Source: Scenedesmus sp. ARA3 (taxonomy: Eukaryota > Chlorophyta > Chlorophyceae > Sphaeropleales > Scenedesmaceae). From it: a DNA stretch of 64,000 bases. A program made the position numbers and the translations under genes. Below, in pieces: positions 10,608-22,911 of this stretch. The stretch spans positions 1 through 64,000 of the forward strand of contig RWJK01001937.1 of assembly GCA_004335835.1 (NCBI GenBank), in the 5' to 3' direction. Within the stretch, counting starts at the first letter, position 1, and each line of letters begins with the position of its first letter. The notes beneath the pieces are model-generated. The model was not told the origin of the DNA and ran no database searches. It saw nothing but the letters and a program-made list of their open reading frames with translations.

Positions 10608-13251
10608 ATGAAGCGCAAGTTTGACCACTCTGACAGTGAAGATGGTGACAGTGACGCTCCCGAGGAAGTAGGCAGGCAGCATGGGTCAAAGTGGCAGCGG
10701 CAGCAGCAGCAGCAAACCAGCAGCAGCCAAGAGCATGGCGACAGGGACGAAGCATCAGGCTCTGAAGAAGAGGACGAAGGAGAGTCTAGTGAGGACCTAG
10801 AACAGCAGGAGCAGGCCATAGAGCAACAGCTAGCAGACATTCCTTTTGAGGTGCTAGAGAAGCTCAGTAGAGATGGCAAGGGGCCGACCCCAGCAGCAGC
10901 ACGCGCAGCAGCACTAGAAGCCAAGCACAAGGTGTTCCACAGAGAAACCAAGAACCGGCCGCAGGAGGTGTCATCGAAACGGCCTGTGTCGCGGTTCAGG
11001 GAGGTCATTCAAGTGCCAAAGCAGTGAGTGGCATGCTGAAGTGTGTGTCATGCCAGCTGTGTGCCAAGAGCCCTGTTGCATCACATAAAGTGCAGCCGAG
11101 TGCAGGTCTAGGCCTGCCGCCAGCGTTGCCTTGCACTGCAGTTGCAGCTTCAGCCTCAGTTCGGCTCTGATGCAGCCAGTAATGGCACTGGCATGGTACA
11201 ACAGAGCAGCAGCGGTTGGCTTGTTACTCCTGCTGTGGGCGTACTCATAACTTACATACACTATGCAACGAACAGGTGCAGTCTCTTTGCACGGCTGTCA
11301 GCAGCAGGCATGGGGAAGCGGCGATGCAGCTGCTGTGCTGTCCCAAGCAGAATGCCAGTCCATGCTTTTGTGTTGCATTTTCGTCTTCCCAGTGAGCACA
11401 TGCAGGCTGTCTCGCTGCACAAACATCCTTGCGTTGTATGTTGCTATTGATGTCCTGTAGGCTGTCAAAGGACCCCTGCTTTGACCAGACCATAGGCGGC
11501 AAATCGTTCAGCAACTTTAGTTTATATCTATAACCAAGCTCCAATACTGAACATGATGATCGCGGTGCCGTGCTGTTGCTGTCCTGCAGGCCGTCAAAGG
11601 ACCCGCGCTTTGACCAGACCATAGGCGGCAAGTCCTTCAGCAATGAGGCCTACTCGCGCCGCTACGCATTCCTGTACGATGAGGTGCTACCGCAGGAGCG
11701 CGCAGCGCTGAAGCAGCAGCTCAAGGTGCGGCGTCACGTGACAGCTGGCGTGATAGCTGCTGGCGTCAGAGCTGGCTTGATAATCGCTGGCAGTGGCAGC
11801 TACTTTTGCTGATGGGCATGCGCTGTTGCACCTGCATCCTGCCGTGGAGGTCAGGCCGGCTGAAAGCACGCTTGCAGGTGGAGGGATGCTGCCTGCAGTT
11901 GCAACAGTTCCCCATGTAAATCTGCTTCTTGTCATGCCTGTTCCTTGCTTTTCCTCCCACAGAAGGAGAAGTCGGAGGGCAAGCGGCGGGAGCTGCAGGC
12001 GCAGATGACGCGGCTGCAGCAGCAGCTGAACGACGAGAGTGTGCGGCGCAAGTCGAAGCAGCTGGAGCAGGAGTGGAAGGTGGGGCGTGTTGGTTGGGGC
12101 CCTGCAGCTTTCTTAACAAGCTCGGTCTGTATGCTGCCTGGTTTCTGGGCGCCTGTTGCTGTCTGTAGTTGAGTTGATCCCGTGTTTGGCTTGTCTCGCT
12201 CAACCCAGCGCAGCTGCTGCTGTGGTGGTGTTTCTGTTGTGATGTGAGGCCCTTCCCGCTGGTGATGTAAACAGCACCTTGAGGCCGGCAGCTGGAGCAG
12301 GAGTGGAACGTGGGGTGTGTTGGTCAGGGTCTTGCAGCCTGGCGCTGTATGATGCAAGATACTGTACTGTGTGCTGGGTGCTGCATGCCTGTTGCTGCCT
12401 GAAGTTTTTCAGGTTGTCGGCACGTCGCTCTCCCTGCACCACAGGCAGCTGCTGCTTTGTGGGCGTGTCTGTCGTGGATCCATGCCCTTCCTGCTGATGA
12501 GAACAACAGCACCTTGAGGCCGCATACACACTGGAACAGCAGTTACGCATGCCTAAGCGCAGCCTGTGATTGTCAGTGGAGGGACTGTGCCCTGGTGCAC
12601 ACTGCAGCTCATAGTGTTGCCTGCAATGGTGCCGCACGTCTCATCTGACACTGTATCACTGTTGTTGCACATCCTGCAGTCCAAGGAGAAGGCAGCTGTA
12701 GCTGTCGGCACGTTGCCCTTCTACATCAGCAAGCTGTTGCTTCAAAGCCTCGTCGCATCTTACAATCTGCACTGTGCGACCTTCACATGTTTCTGCCCTG
12801 CAGTCCAAGGAGAAGGCAGCTGTGGCTGCCGGCAAGTCTCCCTTCTTCCTCAGCATTCTCTTGGCCTCAAGCCACACCCCAAACTGTTCAACCCTGACAC
12901 AAATCATCGCCTTATCTGCCCTGCAGTCCAAGGAGAAGGCTGCCGTGGCTGCCGGCAAGTCTCCTTGCTTCCAACATACCGCTGTTGCTGTCATGCCATA
13001 CCTCATCTCACACCAAACTCTTTCATTGCCTGTGCCCTCTGCAGTCCAAGGAGAAGGCTGCTGTGGCTGCCGGCAAGTCTCCCTTCTTCCTCAGCAAGGC
13101 TGCCAAGAAGAAGCGGGAGCTGCTGGCCAAGTACGAGGAGCTCAAGGCGGGCGGCAGGCTGGACAAGTTCATGGAGAAGCGGCGCAAGAAGAATGCGGCA
13201 AAGGACCACCGCTACCTGCCCAGCGGGCGGCGCGCCGGCGGCATGGAGTAG
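10608..13251 (+). CDS. RRP36: Ribosomal RNA processing protein RRP36
   Basis: Nucleolar protein of the 90S pre-ribosome, needed for early 18S rRNA processing. Exons: 10608-11023, 11590-11725, 11963-12079, 13045-13251; phases agree and give 291 residues. The start is the ATG of MKRKFDHSDSEDG, followed by an acidic region. Family motifs: RPVSRFREVIQVPK, KDPRFDQTIGGKSF, YAFLYDEVLPQER, KKKRELLAKYEELK and the C-terminal EKRRKKNAAKDHRYLP, all typical of RRP36. The segment between is a basic/acidic coiled coil. Introns 1 and 3 hold echoes of exons 2, 3 and 4, and a second copy of the terminal exon lies past the stop codon. Confidence 0.93.
11461..11515 (+). repeat. Echo of RRP36 exon 2 5' edge
   Basis: About 55 bases starting right after TCCTGTAG match the start of exon 2 (PSKDPRFDQTIGGKSFSN coding) with a few substitutions; the true exon begins 129 bp later at 11590 after CCTGCAG. 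The copy then runs into unrelated intron sequence with stops. Confidence 0.9.
12289..12309 (+). repeat. Echo of RRP36 exon 3 3' edge with donor
   Basis: CAGCTGGAGCAGGAGTGGAA followed by GTGGGG repeats the end of exon 3 and its donor 230 bp downstream. The first bases of the intron are repeated with it. Confidence 0.8.
12680..13044 (+). repeat. Three echoes of RRP36 exon 4 5' edge
   Basis: Copies begin at 12680, 12804 and 12927, each directly after CTGCAG, and repeat 45-57 bases of exon 4 (SKEKAAVAAGKSPF coding). The true exon follows at 13045. Steps are 124, 123 and 118 bp. Each copy diverges at a different point into intron sequence; none has a nearby donor, so each would act only as a competing acceptor. 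Confidence 0.95.
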
Positions 13252-13508
13252 GTCACCCCTGGGGTTGCGCTGTTTGGTACTGCTGGTCGAGTCTGGCGTG
13301 ATTGGTTTGCCAGAAGGTGTGTGGTTGGCGACAGGGTGTGGTGTTGCTGGTGCTGCTGCAGCTGCAGTGGATCAAGCGCATTGCAGCTACGTGCTACAGA
13401 CTCATCAAAGCTGACTGGGTTGGGCGCTTGCAAAGCTACCAGCTGCTGTGTGAACATACGTATGTTGGCAGTGCATGTCAGGGCTGTGGCGTCAGCACGG
13501 CAGCCAAG

Positions 13509-13672
13509 GAAAAGCACCTAAAGCGAAGCGTGAGCTGCTGGCCAAGTACGACGAGCTCAAGGCGGGCGGGCGGCTGGACAAGTTCATGGAGAAGCGGCGC
13601 AAGAAGAACGCAGCGAAGGACCCCCGCTACCTGCCCAGCGGGCGGCGCCCCGGCGGCCCCCGCATGGAGTAG
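13509..13672 (+). pseudogene. Duplicated RRP36 terminal exon, in the 3' flank
   Basis: A second copy of the last ~155 coding bases of RRP36, with its own stop codon, lies 421 bp downstream of the true one. It encodes KRELLAKYDELKAGG through RRPGGPRME. Most differences are synonymous, but the family-conserved DHRYLP is DPRYLP here. The junction before it is GCACCTAAAG, without a good acceptor in phase. Probably 3' UTR or an alternative end. Confidence 0.75.
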
Positions 13673-14783
13673 GCTGGTGCTGTCGCTGCTGTCCAGGGTT
13701 CTGGCGCGTGCATATGTTTGGCGGCAGGATGCGGGTGCTGCGGGGGCCATGGCTGCAGCAGAGGACGAAGCCTGTTCATGTTTGTTACAAAGCCTGTTTG
13801 AAACTACATGAACCGCGGTGTCATGGCTGCATTCTGTTTGGATGGCCTCCCATGCTGACAGCGCATGCCTGGACTGCGGCATCTGTGTACCATACATGCA
13901 GAGCTGCTCAGCCAGTATGTAGACATGGTGATTGTGTCACGTGAAGTTTGGGAATTTGATTGTCAGTTCAACGTGCTACCGTGTGTACTGCATGCTGGTG
14001 GTACCTCAGGTTGGAAATCGCATGCATGATCCTTGGGTCTTCTGGTGCATGCATCGCATGGTTAATTAGACAGTGTTGCCATATTTCACAAGCTGTCCAG
14101 TGGTTTCTTGCGCCCATGCACTCACTTGTCAAGTAAACATCACAAGTCCTCAGCAGGTGTTCATTAGCAGGGTTGACCTGCGCAGGGCCAGCTGGCCTGT
14201 AACCGCTCAAGTTCGATCCTGTTGCCCGAGCACTTTTACTCAAGACGCGCATCCCAGCATCTAGAAAAGCTTTAAGAGCTTCCAACATAGTATCAGCCAG
14301 CAAATGAACGGCTGCAAGAGTGTGGCCTGGTAGCATTTCTGCAACTGTGCAACTCACTGTTTGTAACCGCAGCGTTGCACCAGCGAGTACCATGGGTTGT
14401 GGCTTTCAACTACGTGTTTTTTTCGCCAGCAATGATGGAAGATCAACCGTGCAAAGCGAAGGGTTGTTATTGCTTGAGGCGTTAGTTTTCAAATTGTGGC
14501 TTCACAACAGCAGTTGCCTCTCACATGGTTGAGTAGTAAGCAAATCCAATTTCGACGAGTAGCTATCACATTACTGCAAGTGCAAGCAGAGCTTGCTGCA
14601 CTTGAAGTGACGGGGCCTTGCTGAGTATCAACTATCCTGACGCCTTCTCGGAATCGAAGCACGTTGAACATTTGTATTGAAGAATCATCGTACTCTAGGA
14701 ACTACTGCTTTGGCAAGCGTGCGAGTGACCTTCAACCTCCATTCAGCTGTGCAGGCATGAACAGCAGCAGCTGACACAGAGCC
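13673..14783. other. Intergenic region between RRP36 and the HMMR-like gene
   Basis: No gene recognised. It contains a ~46-bp hairpin at 14566-14611 whose arms share GCAAGTGCAAGC / GCTTGCTGCACTTG, and the presumed promoter of the next gene. Confidence 0.5.
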
Positions 14784-17700
14784 ATGCAGTGGGACAAAGC
14801 GGCACCTCGCTTCAGGCCGCAGAAGGAGGTGCTGCCGGGGCCGGGTAAGCAATCAGCTGTGGACAGGCAGCCATCAGCACGCTGTACACTGCAGCAGCAG
14901 CGCAACTACCTTTCACTTGTGTTGGTGATTCATAGAACGTCCAATTGCTTGGTACGTGCTTCCAGGTGAATATGACCCTAAGCTTGTTGAGGGCTGGAAG
15001 GCTGACCCCAAGTCAGGGTTCTTGGGCGACCAGCGGTTCCGCTCACAGGAAATCTCTGAAGGTGCGCTTTTGCAGTGCACCTACAGCACAACATGCTCCC
15101 GTGCAGACTGAGCACATGCTGCAGCAGCAGGTTGCCGTGTCTCCATACAGCACCAGAAGTACAAAAGCAGCTGTACCCGTCCTTGACAGCCACTTGCATG
15201 GTATGAACTGCTTGCTGTCATGTGCCTGCTCCTCACGCTTTGAGTGCACTGTTGGCGCTTCCGCGTGCAGCTGCTACCATGCCTGTGCGCATGTTCTTGC
15301 ATCACCGTGTGCACAAGTGCCTTGCTTTGCTTGCTGCAGATGACCTCACCAGCTCGCGTGAGATCTCGCCACCCCGACAGCGCAAGCCTCCGGCTGCTGC
15401 TGCTGTTGCCGGCACAGAGCGCAAGTTCTCGTGGGCCACCCAACGCATCACTGAGCTGACACATGATTTGGACAAGGCCACAAAACGCGCCAAGGTGCGA
15501 CAGTTGTATTTGTATTCTTGGCTGGTGGAACTGCACGGGACAGCCCACACAATCATGCTCTAGCTCTGCAGTGAGAGTGCATCTTGCCTACGGTGTGCCA
15601 ACAGTGATACATGGATGGAACCTTCACATCAGTCGTATCCCAGCCGTGTGCAACAATTGGCGCACCCAACTACCGAAAGCATGTCTTGCATCACTTTTGC
15701 TGCTGCTGCTGCACCTGCTGCTCCAGGAGCTTGAGAAGCAGCTCAAGGGCCAGCAGCAGGCACACGAGGCGGAGCTGCAGCGGCTGCAGGACATGCTCAG
15801 CAAGCTGGAGCACAGCAGCCAGCTGCACCAGGTGGGCGGGCAGCAGCATGCAGATCTGCATGACGGCGGCAGCTCAGCAGCACAACACACCAGCGCTGAG
15901 GTAGCTCAAGAACAGCTTCGACCTGACATCTTGCAGCTGCCCGCCAGCAGTGACGCATCGCATGAACATGCTGATGTGGCTTCATTTTACCGCCTTGTCC
16001 TGCTGCAGGCTGCCAGTGCTGCTGCTGAGGCGCGCATGCTGGAGGCGGAGGAGGAGAGGGATGCTGCACAGCAGCAGGTGCGCGTGCATGGGCTTTATGT
16101 AGCAGTAGCAATCACAGACCAATAAAGTTGCCGCATGCATATGTGGGACCGTTCGCAGCACCGCAATCACTACCTTACGCCTTTTCCTCGTGTTGCATCA
16201 TCTGCATCAAGAGCAACCAGTGCAGGGCAGTGCACTGCTACACAAATGCTGAGCGCCATTACTGCTGCCGCGCTTTGCTGCCCTTTGCAGAGGGCTCAGC
16301 TGCAAGAGCAGCTGCAGCAGATGACCTCCACGCTGCAGGACCAGGAGCAGCAGCTCGGCGAGATGCAGCAGCAGCTGCAAGATACAGCTGCAGTCGCAGC
16401 GCAGCACAAGGGCACTGCTGAGCAGAAGCAGCAGGAGCTAGACTCCCTGGCTGGAGCCCTGCAGGCTGCGCAGCAGGTGTGCTGACTGCCTGAACTAGCA
16501 ACACAGCCCTGTGTTGTTGTTGGTGCTACGGCACCTGACTCAATGCAGTGTGTGCTGTGCTGTCATGGCATGACGTGTGTTGTTGTGGCGCGGGAAATGT
16601 TCTTGGTGCGTAAACAGCCACCTGTGCATTCAGCCTGATGAATCACCAGCCTCTGACCAATTCATGGTGCTGCTGTTTTCTGCATGAACGGGCGCCTGCC
16701 TTTTTGCCGCTGTGCCTGCAGGAATTGAAGGAGGCGCATGCAGCGCTACAGGCAGAGCAGCAGGCACACAAATCAACGGCAGCGCAGCTCGCAGACGCAG
16801 CTGCTGCGCTTGACGCAGCTCAGCAGGAGCTGCAGCAGGAGCAGCAGGCACACAGCGGCACATCAGCTGCCAAGCTGGCACTGGAGGCCACACTTGAGGA
16901 CAGCCAGCTGCAGCTGCAGCAGCTGCAGGAGGATCTGTCAGCCACAGCTAACAGCCTGGCACAGGAGCAGCAGGCATCAGCCGCAGCTGCTGCCAGCTTG
17001 GCAGCGCTGCAGCAGCAGATTGGCAGTGAGGAAGCGGCGCACGCAGAGACCAAGGCGATGCTTGCGCAGGAGCAGAGCTGGCTTGCTGCTGAGCAGAAGG
17101 GGCATGCAGATACGCAGTCGCAGCTGCAGGCGGCACAGCAGCAGCTGGCAGAGGTCACTGAGAAGCTGCAGACATCTGAGCAGCAGCTGGCATCAGAGCT
17201 GGCAGAGCATGCGGCAACGCGTGCAATGCTCAAGCAGGAGCAAGAGTGGCTGGCAGCCGAGCAGCGCAGCCATGCAGAGACAAAGGGGCGCCTGCAGGAG
17301 GAGCAGGAGCAGCTGGCGGAGACAACAGTCAAGCTGGAGGCCTCTGCTGCCAGCTTGGCAGAGTGCCAGCAGCAGCTTGCTGCTGAGGAGGCAGCGCATG
17401 CAGAAACCAAGGCCATGCTGCAGCAAGAGCAGCAGTGGCTGGCAGCAGAGCAGGAGAGCCATGCAAACACCAAGGCACACCTGTCCTCCACCACAGAGCA
17501 GCTCTCAAGCACGGAGAAGCAGCTGGCAGAGCAGCAGGCGCGGTCAGCAGAGGTGGCTGCAGCGCTGGCTGGTGTGCAAACACAGCTGGCGATGGAGCAG
17601 CAGCACCACACCTCAACAGGCCAGGAGCTGGCAGATGCCTGCGAGCAGATTGAGCTGCTGTCCACGCGCATCTCTGAGCTGCTTGAAAAGCTGGAGCAGG

Positions 17701-20700
17701 AGCAGCAGGCACACACAGAGACTGCAGAGCAGTTGCAGCAGGAGAAGGCAGCAGCGGCCGCTGCAGCCAGCACAGCAGCAGCGCAGCTGCAGCAGCTGCA
17801 GGATCTGCTGCAGGAGCTGGAGGGGCAGCTTGAGCAGGAGCAGGCTGCACACAGCGACGAGGCTGCTGCCAGGGATGCAGCAGACGCATCCAATGCAGAG
17901 CTGCAGCAGCAGCTCTCAGAGCTGCGAGCAGCTACAGACGCTTCAGCAGCTGAGCTGCAGGCTGCTATTGAGCAGCTGCAGGGCGAGAAAGCCACGCTCG
18001 AGCAGCAGCTGTCACAGGAGACAGCCGCGGCAGCAGCCACAGCTAGCCGCCTGTCAGAAACACAGCAGCTGCTGCATGCAGAGGTTGATGCGCACCAGGA
18101 GACCAAGGTGCGTCTGGCTGCCACAGCTGATCAGCTGCGCGAAAGGGCAGCCCAGCTGGCAGATGAGGAGCAGCGGCACGCCGGCACCAGCGATGCGCTT
18201 GCTGCAGCACGTGCAGAGATTGGTGAGTTGCAGCAGCATGGCGCGAATCTGCTGGCAGCCGGTGATGATGCGAGGGGCCAGTTGGCTGACACGCAGCAGC
18301 AGCTGCAGGAGGTGCAGCAGCAGCTGGCAGCGCAGACTGCGGAGCGCCAGCGCTTGGAGGGAGAGCTGCAGCAGCTGCAGGACGAGGCAGCAGCGCTGAG
18401 GGAGAGCATTGCTGCTGCAACTGCTGCCATGGCTGAAGTGCGGCAGCAGCTGGAGCTGGTGGATGCACGGCTGGCTGATGCAGTTGCAGATAGGAGCCAG
18501 CTGCAGACAGCACTGGATGACACAACAGCAAGGCTTGCAGAGGCGCAGCGCAGCTTGGTGCATGCGCAGGCGGCGCTTGCAGAGCTGCAGCAGAAGCATG
18601 AGGCGCTGACAGCTGATCATGCGGCGCGTGGGCAGGAGCTGCAGCTGGCGCGTGACGAGGCAGCAGCTGCTGCAGATGCAGCTGCAGAGAAGCTTGCTGC
18701 GGTGCAGCAGCAACTGGCTGATGCACAGGCTGAGCTGCAGCAGCAGCGTGAGGAGGCGGCAGCTGCTGCTGATGCAGCGGCCGGTGAGCTTGAAGATGTG
18801 CAGCAGCAGCTGGCAGATGTGCAGGCACAGCTGCAGCAGCATTGCAATGGTGCAGCAGCTGCTGCTGAGACAGCAGCTGCGGAGCTTGCGGCAGTGCAGC
18901 AGCAGTTGAAGGACGCCCAGGCTGAGCTGCAGCAGCAGAGTGAGGCAGCAGCAGCTGCTGGTGAGGCAGCTGCTGGACAGCTGCAAGCAGTGCAGCAGCA
19001 GCTGACGGATGCCCAGGCAGAGCTGCAGCAGCAGAGCGATGCAGTTGCTGCACTGCAGGAGCAGCTGGCAGGGGCTGAGGCAAGTATTGAGACACTCAAC
19101 AGTGAGAAGAGTGAGCTGAGGGCTCGTCTTGCTGAGGAGCAGCAGGAGTCAGCACGGCTAGATGTAGAGGTGAGCAGGGCTGCCACACTGAATGCATTAC
19201 AGTGGCAGGTGGTTGGTTTGTCATGTTGCTGTTTGCGTCCTAGCCAACTTGCCAAACTGCATGTATGAAAATGGAGAAGTGCACGGTGGATGGCAGTTGA
19301 AGCTGTGGTCCTGCTTGCCAGCAGCAGGCAGTGGCAGCTTGCACGGCTGTAAGCAGTCTTGCAACATTCTATGCAGGATAAGTGAATATGCAGGACACTG
19401 TGCGCTGCTGGCACACTTCTCATCGCATGACACCAGCTGCTTAGCTGTGTCTCTGTGACCTTTGTTCTGCTTCTGTTCACCCGGATGTGCATTGGCGCTG
19501 CACGTGCCGCTGCAGGTGGAGGAGCTCACTGCCAAGGTTGCTGCGCAGGCGCGGGTGGAGGCGGCAAACCAGGAGGTGCAGGTGAACCGCACTGCTGGCA
19601 GGGGCTAGCAGCACAATACAAGCCGCATGGTTCAAGCGAGTGGGTTTACATGAGACAGGGGACCTGGTGGCTTCAATTTGTCGCTCTTGTGCAGTTGCTG
19701 TGTGTATGTACTGCCCCGCTTGTTGGTTGGTGGGCTCCAGCGCCGCTGCACAGCCGTGCGAGTCACGTGCTGAACCGCCTCCCCTCCTCTTTTGTGTGTT
19801 ACCTTGCCGCTGCTGCTTAGGCTCGCCTGCGTCGCCAGGTCGCCAACATGACAGCAGCGAAGTCATCCCTGGAGGCCTCCATCACCCACAGCTCGCAGCT
19901 GGCAGCAGCAGTCACCTCGGGCGCGCTGCAGCTGCAGAGCCAGCTGCAGCGTTATGCTGACAGGGCTGCATCGCTGGAGGAGGCACTGAGGCGTGCTGAG
20001 GATGCTGTGGAGGCGCAGACGGCTGAGCTGGAGGAGTGCACGGTGGGCTGGGGTGGTGGGCTGGTGCATGTATGCTATACCGCGGCGCAGGCAACACACC
20101 TCTGGCAGGCATGCTTGTGTTGGCTCACACAGCATCCTTGTATCCGCATGCTTGCTGGCAGACCGGCCTTTGTGCAGGAGACTTAATCTGTGATAGCAGC
20201 AGCAATCTGTTATAACTGCTGCAGTCCGTCTTTGCACTGCTGCATGTGTGTATGCAGGAGGCCTGGAGCAGCCGTGAGACTGAGCTGCTTGACGAGGTGG
20301 CCTCACTGACGCAACAGCTGGCACAGCAGAGTGAGCTGGCGCAGCAGGCACAGCAGCAGCTGCAGCAGCAGGGCGCAGCACTGAATGAGGCACAGCAGGA
20401 CCTGGAAGAGCTGCGCACACAGGTGAATTTGCTAATGCTTGCCTGTTGTTGCAGGCTGTCTACGCGCCTATTTTTTCAACAAATCACAGGGCGTGCACGG
20501 GTCTCGACCGCCGCTGTTGCTGTGCCCTGTTGCTCGAACCACCGTTGTTGCTGCCCTCACCGTGCTTCTGCTGTGTGCATACCTATGCACACTTTCTGCA
20601 CCGCAGGCAGCAGCAAGCGAGCACGAGCTCTCCAGCCTCACCATTGAGGGCCAGCAGCTGTCACAGCAGCTGCAGGAGGCACAGGCGCAGCTGCAGCAGC

Positions 20701-22878
20701 AGGCACAGGAGCTGGCAGAGCTGCGGGGCGTGCGTGAGCAGTATGCAGAGGCGCAGGAGGCAGCGGGAGACATGCAGGACCGGCTGCAGCAGCTGCAGCA
20801 GCAGGTGGCGGAGCTGCGGGCAGAGGCTGCCTCTCGCACGCCTGTTGGGGTGTCAGTGGAGCAGGTGTGCTGGATGGCTGGGTGTGTGCAGATAGGGTGG
20901 CTGTGTGGCAAATTGTTGATTGCAGCAGGCAGGTTCTGTAGGCTCGTCATTCAGCCTGCACATGTGCCTGGCACAGCACAGCACTCTGTGATCTTGCACA
21001 CACATGATTCGGGCAGGTGCGCACACTGTCTCCCTGCTGGCCTTGTTTCAATTCAGCTCCAGTAGGGAAGGTCCGGCCACTCAAACTCGGCCGCTGTTCT
21101 GCACCTGCTACCGATCGATCTCTGCCGTGCAGGCTGTGAGCAGCCTGCGCAGGGAGCTGGAGGCTGCTCATCTTGTCTGCTGCTCTGTCCCTCGGTATTG
21201 GTCAATCCACTGTCACTGCTGTGTTGCATCGTGTTGGCTGGCACCTTGCAGGCTGTGAGCAGCCTGCGCAGGGAGCTTGAGGCCGCATACTCGCGCGTGC
21301 TGCTCTGCCCCTCTGTAGTGCTCAATCCACTGTAACTGCTGTGTTGCATCGTGTTCGCTGGCGCCTTGCAGGCTGTGAGCAGCCTGCGCAGGGAGCTTGA
21401 GGCCGCATACTCTCGCCTGTCAACAGCAGAGGCGGAGGCCGGTGAGGCCCGTGCAAGTGCGGGGCGCAGCGCCACGCTGGCGCTGGAGATGGGGCGGCTG
21501 CAGGAGGACAATGCGGTGCTGGCTGAGCGGCTGGAGCAGATGGCCGATGACCTGAAGTGAGCGCCCCTGAGCTTGAATAGGTTGGGATGGGTTTGGTGGC
21601 TTAGTGTCAGCATGTTCTGTGGCTGTGCTGGAGCAGACGGCCAGCGGATTTCAAGTAGGTGCTGTTGACCTTGGATAGGTTGGGATGGGTTTGGTGCCTA
21701 TCTGTTAGTATTTTTTTGTGGCTGTGCGGGGATGCGTGTGCTGGAGGCGGCGCAGCTGCAGGTTGTGTCCGTTCCATGCTGCAAGCGATGGTCAGCTGCT
21801 GGTGATGTGGGGCGCAGCGCCACGCTTGCGCTGGAGATGGGGCGGCTGCAGGAGGACAACGCGGTGTTGGCTGAGCGGCTGGAGCAGATTGCAAACGACC
21901 TGAAGTGGGTGCCTGGTCACATAGTATTGGCTGTGTCTGGTGGCTTGGCTGCCGCATGCCTTGCGGCTTTCTGATGATTGTGCATGTGTTGACGGTAACG
22001 AAGTTCGAGGCTGCGTATCTTCTGTGCTGCCTGCGCTGGTACCCAATGGCACCACCGCAAGTGAGCTATTCGCCATGCTGTGAGTGCTTTTTGTGCTGAC
22101 ACTGCTGCTGTGCCTGTCTTCGTGCTCCCTGGGGAGATGCTGGGCATACCAAACGGCCTGGGCCACACACACTGAAACCCAGCTTCCGCCTGTCTCTGTT
22201 GTACTGTCACAAACCAGGGAAATGTTGGGCACCGGCACCAATGGCCTGGGCCACAGCAACCCGCGCCAGAAGATCCAGTACCACCTCAAGCTGAAGCAGG
22301 AGCTGGAGGAGCTGCGCCACGAGGCCACTGTGCTGCTGCGCGAGCGCTTCCACCTGCAGCAGTGCATCAGGTGCGACGGCTGCTGCTGCTGCTGCTGAGA
22401 AGCGTTGCCTGACAGCTGTGCGTGCATGCGTCTAGTGTATGACACTGTGGGGTGTGTGCCACAAGGCTGCTGTGCTGCTGTGCGAGCGCTTCCACCTGCA
22501 GCAGTGCATTAGGTGCGGCGTGAGGGCTGAGAAATGCTTTGCCTAGCAGCTGTGTGTGCTTGCACAGTTTCAGGACCGTGTCAGGATACTGGCATCACGC
22601 GCCAGGTTGCGCAGCACATGGCAAGGGCTGTGCTAAGTTGCGTACATCTTAGCAGCGTGTGGTAAGTGGTAAGCGTGTCGGCGTGCCCGGGCTGTACGCC
22701 TGTTTTGCAGCAAGTGTGCTGGCGTTGGTGTTTGTGCCCCACTGCTGCTGCTGCTGCTGCCCTGCCCCAGCAGGCACCTGGCTGCCCGCAGCAACGACCC
22801 CCTGGCTGCTGACAAGGGCAGCATGGACGGCAGCACAGTGCTCACCTGCTGCTTCTGCAGCACACAGCTCAACCTTTC

Positions 22879-22911
<33 letters not shown>

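Noticed and set aside
12680..13044. RRP36 echoes as a set of extra in-frame coding exons
   Set aside because: Copies lack donors, their spacing is not a constant multiple of three, and read-through meets non-family sequence.
14160..14240. Possible tRNA B-box (GTTCGATCC near 14212)
   Set aside because: No matching acceptor, D or anticodon stems could be laid out around it.
16820..18124. Long minus-strand open frame opposite the HMMR-like coiled-coil exon
   Set aside because: It is Ser/Cys/Ala-rich, with no family motif, and is explained by the GCA/CAG composition of the plus-strand exon. The plus frame has consistent splice phases.
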